Of a DNA stretch of 40,361 nucleotides, positions 14,585-24,828 are shown in pieces; the first letter of the stretch is position 1; the number at the start of each line of letters is the position of its first letter. A program made the position numbers and the translations under genes. The notes below the pieces were generated by a model that made no database searches, was not told where the DNA came from, and saw only the letters and a list, made by a program, of their open reading frames with translations. Source of the stretch: Spyradomonas excrementavium (GTDB lineage: Bacteria; Cyanobacteriota; Vampirovibrionia; Gastranaerophilales; Gastranaerophilaceae); contig DVOA01000016.1 of the NCBI GenBank assembly GCA_018714005.1, positions 1-40,361 on the forward strand. The letters run 5' to 3'.

Positions 14585-17500
14585 ATGTCGACACAAAAAT
14601 GCGCAACCAGAGTAACTCCAATGGGTATTCCGAATACCAGATTGGATGATTTGCCGGATTTAATTGAAGTTCAAAAGAATTCTTTTGAATGGTTTCTTAA
14701 AGAAGGCTTAAAGGAAGAATTGCTCTCGTTCTCCCCGATTAAAGACTATACGGGCAGATTGGAGCTTCATTTTCTTCCCAACTATACATTTGACAATCCT
14801 AAATATTCAATAGAAGAAGCAAGAATCCATGACGCTACTTATGCTAAACAATTAAGAGTCATGGTAAGGCTCATTAACCGTGATACCGGTGAAATCAAAG
14901 AACAGGAAGTCTATATCGGCGACATCCCGACCATGACTGACAAAGGTACTTTCATCGTAAACGGTGCAGAACGTGTAATTGTATCACAAATCGTACGTTC
15001 TCCCGGCGTGTATTTCAAACGCGAAATCTCTCCGACCGGTAAACGCCTTTATAACGCAACCCTGATTCCTAACAGAGGCGCATGGTTGAAAATCGAAACC
15101 GATTCTAACGACAACATCTACGTTAAAATCGACAAAAACAGAAAAATTCTGGCTACAACTCTGTTGAAAGCCCTTGGTATCACAGTTTCTGAAATGGAAA
15201 CTCTTTTTACACACCCTGATTTTCTGAAGAAAACACTGGAAAAAGACACTACAGAAACTACTGATGATGCTTTAATCGAAATCTACAAAAAACTCCGCCC
15301 CGGCGACCCTGCGTCAGCAGCCGGCGGACGTTCAATCCTTGAAGCAAGATTCTTTGATGAAAAGAAATATGATATCGGACGCGTAGGCCGTTACAAAATG
15401 AACAAAAAACTCGGCTTGAACCTTCCTGAAACACAGAGAACAATCACTGTTCAGGATATCGTTGCTTCAATCGAATATTTGATTAATTTGACTTACGATG
15501 AAGGTTCTGTTGATGATATCGACCACCTCGGAAACAGAAGAATCCGCTCTGTTGGCGAGCTTCTTCAAAACCAGTTCCGCGTAGGTCTTTCAAGAATCGA
15601 AAGAATCGTAAAAGAAAGAATGACGCTTCAGGATTCTGAAACGCTCACTCCTTTGAACCTTTTGAACACTAAACCGTTAGTTGCTTCATTAAAAGAGTTC
15701 TTCGGTTCTTCACAGCTGTCACAGTTCATGGACCAGACAAACCCCTTGGCTGAATTAACTCACAAAAGAAGAATTTCGGCACTCGGACCCGGCGGTCTTG
15801 TTAGAGAACGTGCAGGTTTTGCCGTTCGTGACATCCACCCGTCGCATTACGGACGTATTTGTCCCGTAGAAACTCCTGAAGGTCCGAACGCAGGTCTTAT
15901 CGGTTCATTGGCTACTCACGCGAAAGTTAATGACTACGGCTTTGTGGAATCTCCGTTCTTCGCTGTTAAAGACGGCGTTGTTACGGAAGAAGTTCACTAT
16001 CTTTCCGCCGATGAGGAAGAAAACCTCCGTATTGCACCTGCTGACTTGCAGTTGAACAAAGACAGAAGTATAAAACACCCGTTTGTACCTGTTCGTTACC
16101 GTTCAGAGTTCACAATGGGCGATTCTAAAAAGGTTGACTATATCGGTGTTTGCCCGATTCAGATTATCTCGGTTGCAACTTCGTTGATTCCGTTCATTGA
16201 ACACGATGACGCAAACCGTGCACTGATGGGTTCTAACATGCAGCGTCAGGCTGTACCGCTTTTGATTACTCAAAGACCTGTTGTTGGTACCGGTCTTGAA
16301 AAAAGAGCGGCAAAAGACTCCGGAATGGTTCTTGTTTCTGACTGCGACGGTGTAGTTGAAAAAGTTGTAGGTGAAGAAATCCTTATCAGAGATAAAGAGG
16401 GTAAACTCCACAGACATCAATTGATGAAATACGTAAGAAGCAACCAGGATACCTGCATTAACCAGCGTCCGATTGTTCGTGACGGCGAAAAAGTCGAAGC
16501 AGGTGATGTAATTGCCGATGGCGCGTCCACAAATATGGGCGAACTTTCACTCGGTAAAAACATTCTGGTAGCATATATGCCGTGGGAAGGATATAACTTC
16601 GAGGATGCTATCCTGCTTTCTGAAAGATGTGTTCAGGATGACATTTTCACCTCGGTTCACATTGAAAAATTAGAAATCGACGCCCGTCAGACAAAACTCG
16701 GGCCCGAAGAAATAACAAGAGAAGTTCCGAACGTTTCTGAAGAATCACTTCGCCACTTAGACGAAAGAGGTATCGTCAGAATCGGTGCGAGAGTTTATGC
16801 AGATGATATTCTGGTCGGAAAAGTTACGCCGAAAGGTGAATCTGAGCATCCGCCCGAAGAAAAACTGCTCCGCGCTATCTTTGCTGAAAAAGCAAGAGAT
16901 GTTAAGGACAATTCCTTGAGAGTTCCTCACGGAGAAGGCGGCCGCGTTGTCGACGTAAAAGTATTTGACCGTGAAAAAGGCGATGAACTGCCACCGGGAG
17001 CAAATACGGTTATCAGAGTTTACATTGCTCAAAAACGTAAGGTTTCTGTCGGTGACAAACTCTCCGGACGTCACGGAAACAAAGGTATTGTTTCGAGAAT
17101 TCTTCCTAAAGAAGATATGCCTTTCTTGCCTGACGGAACTCCTGTTGATATCGTGTTGAACCCGCTGGGTGTTCCTTCACGTATGAACGTGGGCCAGACT
17201 TACGAATGCTTGCTCGGTCTTGCTTCATATTTAACAAAAGACCACTACGAAGCTCCGTCATTTGATGAAATGTACGGCGATAATATGTCTGAAATAGCTA
17301 CAAAAGCGGAACTTATCCGCGGTATTAAAGAATCCGGCTGCGACTGGGTAAGAGAAGACGGTAAAGTTTATCTTATCGACGGCAGAACCGGTGAGCCGTT
17401 CGATGAGCCGATTGCTGTAGGGCTTTCATACATTCTGAAACTCGTTCACCTTGTTGACGATAAAATCCACGCAAGAAGCACAGGCCCGTACTCACTCGTT

Positions 17501-17899
17501 ACGCAGCAGCCTCTGGGCGGTAAAGCTCAATTCGGCGGCCAGAGATTCGGTGAGATGGAGGTTTGGGCGCTTGAAGCTTACGGTGCTGCTTATACACTGC
17601 AAGAAATGTTGACAATCAAGTCCGACGACGTCAACGGAAGAAGCAGAGCATACGAAGCTATCGTTAAAGGCGACAACATTCCGAGACCGGGTATCCCTGA
17701 ATCGTTCAAAGTACTCGTTAGAGAGCTTCAATCCATCGGTTTGGATATCACCGTTGCGAAAAAAGGCGGCGAAGAAGTTGACCTGATGTCAGATACGGAT
17801 GATTTGAGAAAATCAGCTCCGAAAAGAACGCTTTCTGACATTGATTCAGAGCTTCTGAATATAAACTTCTTTGAAACACCCGCTACATTTAAAGACTAG
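14585..17899 (+). CDS. rpoB: RNA polymerase beta subunit
   Basis: This 1104-residue protein is the catalytic beta subunit. Landmarks in order are the N-terminal RVTPMGIPNTRLDDLPDL, the rifampicin region with FGSSQLSQFMDQTNPLAELTH, then RISALGPGGL (about 380-405) and VETPEGPNAGLIGSLA. Later come the switch-region GDKLSGRHGNKG near residue 823, and GEMEVWALEAYGA close to the C-terminus, which faces the beta-prime subunit. The length matches cyanobacterial RpoB (about 1100); the large E. coli insertions are absent. The rifampicin-pocket residues look wild type. The ribosome binding site is GAGG. It is the first gene of the operon; a hairpin stands between it and rpoC1. Confidence 0.97.
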   Translation: MSTQKCATRVTPMGIPNTRLDDLPDLIEVQKNSFEWFLKEGLKEELLSFSPIKDYTGRLELHFLPNYTFDNPKYSIEEARIHDATYAKQLRVMVRLINRDTGEIKEQEVYIGDIPTMTDKGTFIVNGAERVIVSQIVRSPGVYFKREISPTGKRLYNATLIPNRGAWLKIETDSNDNIYVKIDKNRKILATTLLKALGITVSEMETLFTHPDFLKKTLEKDTTETTDDALIEIYKKLRPGDPASAAGGRSILEARFFDEKKYDIGRVGRYKMNKKLGLNLPETQRTITVQDIVASIEYLINLTYDEGSVDDIDHLGNRRIRSVGELLQNQFRVGLSRIERIVKERMTLQDSETLTPLNLLNTKPLVASLKEFFGSSQLSQFMDQTNPLAELTHKRRISALGPGGLVRERAGFAVRDIHPSHYGRICPVETPEGPNAGLIGSLATHAKVNDYGFVESPFFAVKDGVVTEEVHYLSADEEENLRIAPADLQLNKDRSIKHPFVPVRYRSEFTMGDSKKVDYIGVCPIQIISVATSLIPFIEHDDANRALMGSNMQRQAVPLLITQRPVVGTGLEKRAAKDSGMVLVSDCDGVVEKVVGEEILIRDKEGKLHRHQLMKYVRSNQDTCINQRPIVRDGEKVEAGDVIADGASTNMGELSLGKNILVAYMPWEGYNFEDAILLSERCVQDDIFTSVHIEKLEIDARQTKLGPEEITREVPNVSEESLRHLDERGIVRIGARVYADDILVGKVTPKGESEHPPEEKLLRAIFAEKARDVKDNSLRVPHGEGGRVVDVKVFDREKGDELPPGANTVIRVYIAQKRKVSVGDKLSGRHGNKGIVSRILPKEDMPFLPDGTPVDIVLNPLGVPSRMNVGQTYECLLGLASYLTKDHYEAPSFDEMYGDNMSEIATKAELIRGIKESGCDWVREDGKVYLIDGRTGEPFDEPIAVGLSYILKLVHLVDDKIHARSTGPYSLVTQQPLGGKAQFGGQRFGEMEVWALEAYGAAYTLQEMLTIKSDDVNGRSRAYEAIVKGDNIPRPGIPESFKVLVRELQSIGLDITVAKKGGEEVDLMSDTDDLRKSAPKRTLSDIDSELLNINFFETPATFKD

Positions 17900-17907
17900 T
17901 TAATTAA

Positions 17908-17942
17908 AACCGACCGTTTGGCTACGAACCAAAAGGTCGGTT
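17908..17942 (+). other. Hairpin in the rpoB-rpoC1 spacer
   Basis: AACCGACC and GGTCGGTT pair over eight bases, extended inside by TTTGG/CCAAA. The following bases (CTTATAAAAAG) are a poor T tract, so this is likelier a pausing, partial-termination or RNA-processing site than a full terminator. rpoC1 has no separate promoter that I can see. Confidence 0.6.
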
Positions 17943-17985
17943 CTTATAAAAAGTTTTCAGATAACAATTAACAAAGGAGAATAAA

Positions 17986-19695
<1,710 letters not shown>

Positions 19696-19730
19696 TAAAA
19701 TCTGAATAAAGATTAGAGGGAAATATAATA

Positions 19731-22700
19731 ATGAATAATACAATAGTTCCAAAAAGCAGCAAAAAACACATGGATTTTATTAATAAAATCATGGATAAGG
19801 GTGCGCTGAAAGACTTGCTGGCTCAGGTTTATCTTGAATTCGGCGGTGCAAAATCAGCTACTCTTGCAAATGCTTTGAAAAATTTGGGTTACAAATACGC
19901 AACCCGCTCCGGCGTTACTATTTCGATTCAGGATTTGAGCGTTCCGCCGGAAAAGAAAGCACTTCTTGCAGAAGCTGAAAAAGAAATCGATAAATCAACA
20001 AACAGATACCTGAAAGGTGAAATTACCGAGGTAGAAAGATATACAAAGGTTATCGACACATGGTCTGAAACAACTGCAAAATTGACAGAACAGGTTGTTG
20101 AAAACTTTGACAGATTGAATCCGGTTTATATGATGGCATTCTCAGGTGCGAGAGGTAACCTTTCCCAGGTATCACAGCTCGTTGGTATGAGAGGTTTGAT
20201 GGCTGACGCGCAGGGGCAGATTATCGACTTGCCGATTAAAGCTAACTTTAAAGAAGGCTTGAGCGTTACAGAATACATCATTTCTTCATACGGCGCACGT
20301 AAAGGTCTTGTTGACACCGCGTTGAAAACAGCTGACTCCGGTTATTTGACAAGACGTCTTGTTGACGTTGCGCAGGATGTAATCATCAGAGAAGATGACT
20401 GCCATACTACCAAATTTGTCGAAATGAGAGCAATCCGCGACGGTGAAAAAGTCGTTGCTAAGCTCAAAGACAGACTTTTAGGCAGAACAATTGCCGAAGA
20501 TATTAAAGATGAGAACGGCAATGTCCTTGTTCCTGCTCAAACTACAATGGACAGAGATGATATTAGAAAAATTGAAGGGCTTGACCTTGAATGCGTAAAA
20601 GTTCGTTCGCCTTTGACCTGTGATCTTGAATACGGCGTATGCCGCAAGTGCTACGGCTGGGCAATGACCACCCAGAAAATGGTCGATGTCGGCGAAGCAA
20701 TCGGTATTATCGCAGCACAGTCAATCGGTGAACCCGGAACACAGCTCACAATGAGAACTTTCCACACCGGCGGCGTATTCAAAGGTTCAGGTGCAATGAA
20801 ACACATCCTTGCTGATATGGATGGTGAAATTGTTTCTAAATTCAAAACAAAAGAGATGAGAACCCGCCACGGGGACGTTGTACAGGTAATGATTCAGGAA
20901 AGCGATGTTGAACTGAAAGGTGCTAAACTTTCCAGAAAATATCACATTCCGACCGGTGCAACAATGTATGTCACAACCGGCTCAAAAGTCAAAAAAGGCG
21001 ATGAAATTGCGGTATTTGAACCGGCTTCAGCCGGCGACGGAAGCCGTTTGACCGAAAAAGCTACAAAAGATATCAACTCCGACCTTTCCGGTGAGGTTAT
21101 CTTTGAGGATTTTGTTGCTGATGAAAAGAAAGACAGACAGGGCAACGTTTCCAGAACCGCAAACAAAAACGGTATTGTTTGGGTCCTCGGCGGTGATGTT
21201 TATAACCTGCCCGGCGGTTCAAAAATCCTAGTTAAAGACGGCCAGAAAATCAAAGCCGGCGAAAAACTTGCAGAAACTCACATTGTTTCCGAACACGGCG
21301 GTGAAGTCCGCGTAGGCGAAAACCTTGAGATTGAAGAAGTTAAATTTGAAGGCAAAAAGATTAAGAAAATTGTCCAGGGTAAAGAATTGACAATCGTAAT
21401 CGCTTCAATCAAGCCGTCTAACGCTAAATTTGAGTCAACTAAAAAAGAACAGTTCTGGGAAGTTGAATCAACCGGCGAAAAATACATCGTTAAATCACCT
21501 GCTGATACAAGTGTTGAAAACGGCATGATTATCGCAGAACTTATCGACGATGAATATGCTGTAAATTCATCAGGCGAAATCAAATACATGGGCATTGAAG
21601 TTGATGACAACCAAATCATCACAAAACCCGGCTCAGTTGTATTTATCCCTGAAGAAGTTCACCAGATTAGCAAAGATGTTTCTTTGAAAATGGTTGAAAA
21701 CAATACGTTTGTTACTGCGGGCACCGAGGTTGTTAAAGACCTTTACACCCACATTGACGGTATTGTTGAAATCAAAGAATTCAACGATATTATTCACGAA
21801 GTTGTTATCAGACCCGGCGAAATCTTTACGCTTGATAATATCGGCGATTTGAAAGTTGAAGAGGGCGAAGTTGTTGAAGCCGGAGCGCAAATTGCTCCGA
21901 AAATCAAAGCAAAAACAACTTCAATCGTTACAATTCTTGAATCAGACAATGATAATCTTGAAATTGATGATTTGGATGAAGAAATCGATGTTGCGACACT
22001 GGATGAAGATTCTATTACAAATCAGCCTATCCAGATTCTTGTTCGTCCGGTTCAGCAGTTCGATATCAAGCCGAAATCGGTTTCTATTGAATTTGAAAGC
22101 ACAGACGAATCCATCAGCATCGTTCCTGTAACCCAGTTACAGTACAAAGACGGTGCGAGAGTTAGAAATCTTGACGGTTCTACACTGACAAGAACCAGCC
22201 TCGTTCTTCAAATGCAGGGCTATTTGAGCCACCTCAAAGGTATGGTTGAAATGACCGATGAAGAAACGCTCAAGGTTGTTGTTCTTGAAACTTTGATTGT
22301 CAGAAGAGAAATCGAAGGCTCTAACAAGGCTTCAATGCAGACAGAACTGCTTGTTGAAAACGGTCAGGTAATTGATTCAAAATCACCTGTTGCAAAAACT
22401 CAGGTTCTGGCTGTTAATGACGGTATAGCAAGCATTAAAGGCAGCGGTGAAGAATTGAGAAGACTTCTTCTTATCTCTGAAAATGTAGAAGAAAAAGTCG
22501 CTCTTAAAACTAAACCTGTTGTAAAAGCCGGCGAATTCGTAAGAATGGACTCTGTACTTTCTGAAAGCGGCGAAAAATCACCTGTTTCAGGTCAGGTTGT
22601 TTCCGTTGACAAAAACAATGTCGTTATCAGAGTCGGCAGACCTTACTTAATCAGCCCCGGTACAATGCTTCAGGTTGACAACAACTCACTCGTTCTGCGC

Positions 22701-23570
22701 GGTGATATGCTTGCGAACCTTGTATTTGAAAGACAAAAAACCGGTGACATCGTTCAAGGTCTTCCGAGGGTTGAGGAACTTCTTGAAGGTCGTAAACCTA
22801 AAGATTCCGCAATTCTTTCCGAAATTGACGCAATTGCTGAAATCGAAATCGAAGACGATGTTCCGAGATTGTACCTCGTCAACGAAAATGGCAGAACCGA
22901 AATCAAATATCCTATCGATTCTAACATTATCGTTCAGGACAAGCAGCATATCAGAATAGGTCAGCCTTTGACCAGCGGGCCTTTGAACCCCCACGATGTA
23001 ATCAGATTGAACGGTATTGAAGCCGCTCAACAGTACCTCGTAGACGAAGTTCAGAGAGTTTACCGCTCTCAGGGCGTAGAAATTGCTGACAAACACGTTG
23101 AAATCATCGTTCGTCAGATGACGAAGAAAGTTAAAGTCGTTGAATCCGGCGATACAAAACTTCTTCCGGGCGAACTTGTTGAAATTCAGCTGCTTGAACA
23201 GGAAAACAAAATCGTAGAAGAAGCAGGCGGCGTTCCTGCGACCTTTGAACCGGTTCTTCTCGGTATTACAAAGGCATCTTTGAATACTGAAAGCTTCATT
23301 TCCGCAGCTTCATTCCAGGAAACAACAAGAATCCTGACTGAAGCGGCAGTTGAAGGCAAAAAAGACCAGCTCAGAGGCTTGAAAGAGAACGTAATCATCG
23401 GTCGTGTAATTCCTGCAGGTACCGGTTATTACCACCTCACTCACGCGAGCGAAGAAAAAGACAAAGAGGCCCAGAGAAGAGCAGCGGCAAAGAACAATGC
23501 CAGAAAACCTTCCGCAATTTTGGAAGAAATCGAAGGTATGTTCGGTGCGCCTGACTTCACGGTTGAATAG
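19731..23570 (+). CDS. rpoC2: RNA polymerase beta-prime C-terminal part, RpoC2
   Basis: This 1279-residue protein carries the second half of beta-prime. Early parts are the bridge-helix region (MAFSGARGNLSQVSQLVGMRG, given here only as landmark), the second zinc site (about 296-310, TCDLEYGVC and CRKCYGW), and the trigger loop SIGEPGTQLTMRTFH (about 330-344). Between about 350 and 1000 the polypeptide has an insertion of about 650 residues made of repeated beta-rich (SBHM-like) modules. This is the SI3 insertion of cyanobacterial RpoC2. The normal sequence resumes at GDIVQGLPRVEELLEGRKPK (about 1004). It starts 35 bases after rpoC1 with AGAGGG upstream. The split plus SI3 is the main taxonomic evidence in the window. 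Confidence 0.95.
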   Translation: MNNTIVPKSSKKHMDFINKIMDKGALKDLLAQVYLEFGGAKSATLANALKNLGYKYATRSGVTISIQDLSVPPEKKALLAEAEKEIDKSTNRYLKGEITEVERYTKVIDTWSETTAKLTEQVVENFDRLNPVYMMAFSGARGNLSQVSQLVGMRGLMADAQGQIIDLPIKANFKEGLSVTEYIISSYGARKGLVDTALKTADSGYLTRRLVDVAQDVIIREDDCHTTKFVEMRAIRDGEKVVAKLKDRLLGRTIAEDIKDENGNVLVPAQTTMDRDDIRKIEGLDLECVKVRSPLTCDLEYGVCRKCYGWAMTTQKMVDVGEAIGIIAAQSIGEPGTQLTMRTFHTGGVFKGSGAMKHILADMDGEIVSKFKTKEMRTRHGDVVQVMIQESDVELKGAKLSRKYHIPTGATMYVTTGSKVKKGDEIAVFEPASAGDGSRLTEKATKDINSDLSGEVIFEDFVADEKKDRQGNVSRTANKNGIVWVLGGDVYNLPGGSKILVKDGQKIKAGEKLAETHIVSEHGGEVRVGENLEIEEVKFEGKKIKKIVQGKELTIVIASIKPSNAKFESTKKEQFWEVESTGEKYIVKSPADTSVENGMIIAELIDDEYAVNSSGEIKYMGIEVDDNQIITKPGSVVFIPEEVHQISKDVSLKMVENNTFVTAGTEVVKDLYTHIDGIVEIKEFNDIIHEVVIRPGEIFTLDNIGDLKVEEGEVVEAGAQIAPKIKAKTTSIVTILESDNDNLEIDDLDEEIDVATLDEDSITNQPIQILVRPVQQFDIKPKSVSIEFESTDESISIVPVTQLQYKDGARVRNLDGSTLTRTSLVLQMQGYLSHLKGMVEMTDEETLKVVVLETLIVRREIEGSNKASMQTELLVENGQVIDSKSPVAKTQVLAVNDGIASIKGSGEELRRLLLISENVEEKVALKTKPVVKAGEFVRMDSVLSESGEKSPVSGQVVSVDKNNVVIRVGRPYLISPGTMLQVDNNSLVLRGDMLANLVFERQKTGDIVQGLPRVEELLEGRKPKDSAILSEIDAIAEIEIEDDVPRLYLVNENGRTEIKYPIDSNIIVQDKQHIRIGQPLTSGPLNPHDVIRLNGIEAAQQYLVDEVQRVYRSQGVEIADKHVEIIVRQMTKKVKVVESGDTKLLPGELVEIQLLEQENKIVEEAGGVPATFEPVLLGITKASLNTESFISAASFQETTRILTEAAVEGKKDQLRGLKENVIIGRVIPAGTGYYHLTHASEEKDKEAQRRAAAKNNARKPSAILEEIEGMFGAPDFTVE

Positions 23571-23587
23571 TCGTTTCATAAATTCAA

Positions 23588-23625
23588 AAAGAGCGTAATC
23601 CTCAGGGGTTGCGCTCTTTTTTTTT
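23588..23625 (+). terminator. Rho-independent terminator of the rpoB-rpoC1-rpoC2 operon
   Basis: A stem of 12 pairs (AGAGCGTAATCC with GGGTTGCGCTCT, two G-U pairs) and a short loop are followed by a run of nine or more T. It lies 18 bases after the rpoC2 stop. Confidence 0.9.
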
Positions 23626-23640
23626 GAGAAAATGGAAAAA

Positions 23641-23719
23641 TCCTCCCCCAAAAAATTCCACCCATCTACCCAATCCATCCCATTCATTCACCCACCTACC
23701 TACTTCCACAAAAACACCC
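23641..23719 (+). promoter_or_regulatory. 79-base G-free, C-rich tract; candidate Rho loading (rut) site
   Basis: On the plus strand this stretch has no G in 79 bases and about 48% C (38 by count), unlike the flanking sequence. It lies just downstream of the strong terminator of the rpo operon. A C-rich, G-poor, unstructured RNA is what Rho helicase prefers to load on, so it may catch polymerase that reads through. No gene is visible here. Confidence 0.4.
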
Positions 23720-23729
23720 GATCTGCAAA

Positions 23730-23812
23730 GTAAAAATCCCGCTGTATTTATTTTTCGACGCCTATGAACGCAGTGAATCGAGCTAGAAAAATGAATACAG
23801 CGGGATTTTTAC
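23730..23812. repeat. Long-hairpin element, family 2, copy 2
   Basis: Two 26-base arms (23730-23755 with 23787-23812) pair over 25 Watson-Crick pairs and one T-G, around a 31-base loop. Compared with the copy at 9154-9236 the loop differs at two positions only, and those two (G and C in the first copy, A and T here) would themselves pair in a small inner stem around GCA. In the arms, seven central bases read CCGCTGT here against TGGTTTT there; the opposite arm changes to match each time. It lies 60 bases before the orphan ABC permease gene. Confidence 0.85.
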
Positions 23813-23876
23813 GCCCTAACATAAATCCAACCCCCATTTGCTTTCAATAATCTTTTACTTGTTCTAAAATAGAAGA

Positions 23877-24701
23877 ATGAGAAAGATTTCATTGATATTG
23901 GGTTATATTCTGCTTGCAGGCGGAGCTGTGTCAATGATTGTGCCTTTTTTATGGATGGTGAGCGTGTCGTTTATGCAGGATTCGCAGATATTTTCGATTC
24001 CTCCGGCTATTTTTCCCAATCCTTTAATATTTGATAATTATACTAATGTTTTTTCAAATATTAATATAACAAAATTCTTTCTAAACAGCCTTTTTGTTGC
24101 GCTTTTGACGACGGTTTTTCAGGTTATTTTTTCTGCATTTGCTGGTTATGCGTTCGCAAGAGCAAGGTTTCGCGGGCGTGATTTGCTGTTTTTCCTTTTT
24201 CTTTTGACGATGATGATTCCTCCGCAGGTCAATATTATCCCGTTATTTTTCCTTATGAGGGAACTCGGGTGGGTTGATACTTATCAGGCGTTGATTTTAC
24301 CGGGGATATTCGGCGGTTTTGGCGTGTTTTTAATGCGTCAGTGGTTTATGAGCTTTTCAAAAGAAATTGAAGACGCGGCGAAAATTGACGGTTGCTCGGT
24401 TTTTGGCGTGTTTTTCAAAATTGCGCTGCCGCTTGCTGTGCCTGCGGTCGCAACGCTTGGGATTTTTACTTTTATCACCGCGTGGAACGCTTTTATGTGG
24501 CCGTTGATAGTGACGAATTCGCCTGATGTGACCACTCTGCCTGTTGCACTTGCTCAATTCAAGGGCAGTTTTCGCGAAGTTGTGAGATGGGGCGATTTGA
24601 CGGCTTGTTCTGTGGTGCTTTCTTTGCCGGTTATCGGGATATTTTTGCTTGGCAAGAAGTATTTTATAAATGATATACTGTCGGGCGGGCTGAAAGAGTA
24701 A
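23877..24701 (+). CDS. Sugar-type ABC transporter permease, MalG/UgpE family
   Basis: This 274-residue inner-membrane protein has about six membrane helices. The cytoplasmic coupling loop reads EIEDAAKIDGCSVFGVFFKI followed by ALPLAVPAVAT, close to the EAA motif of the MalG-type (carbohydrate uptake, CUT1) permeases. It would form a channel with a second permease of the MalF type, a periplasmic binding protein and an ATPase, none of which is in this window, so it is an orphan here. The start lacks a strong ribosome binding site (AGAAGA only), and no good promoter is seen; the first hydrophobic helix at residues about 5-30 supports the chosen ATG. The transported substrate cannot be told from sequence alone. 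Confidence 0.82.
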   Translation: MRKISLILGYILLAGGAVSMIVPFLWMVSVSFMQDSQIFSIPPAIFPNPLIFDNYTNVFSNINITKFFLNSLFVALLTTVFQVIFSAFAGYAFARARFRGRDLLFFLFLLTMMIPPQVNIIPLFFLMRELGWVDTYQALILPGIFGGFGVFLMRQWFMSFSKEIEDAAKIDGCSVFGVFFKIALPLAVPAVATLGIFTFITAWNAFMWPLIVTNSPDVTTLPVALAQFKGSFREVVRWGDLTACSVVLSLPVIGIFLLGKKYFINDILSGGLKE

Positions 24702-24828
24702 GTTTATTTTTGAATTACCCGGTTGGCTAATTCCCTATAAGATTTTTTCATTTTATCATTTAATTCCTGTCTAAAAAACAGCAAAAATTAGTATAGTACA
24801 ACCAGCTTAGCTCTTGAGGATAAAAGAT

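Noticed and set aside
17695..17950. Frameshift splitting a single rpoC gene
   Set aside because: The split is between rpoC1 and rpoC2 at the known cyanobacterial position with separate ribosome binding sites, so it is genuine.
23310..23687. 125-residue minus-strand ORF at the rpoC2 end
   Set aside because: It lies opposite rpoC2 and its terminator, and contains the terminator hairpin. It is a shadow of rpoC2.
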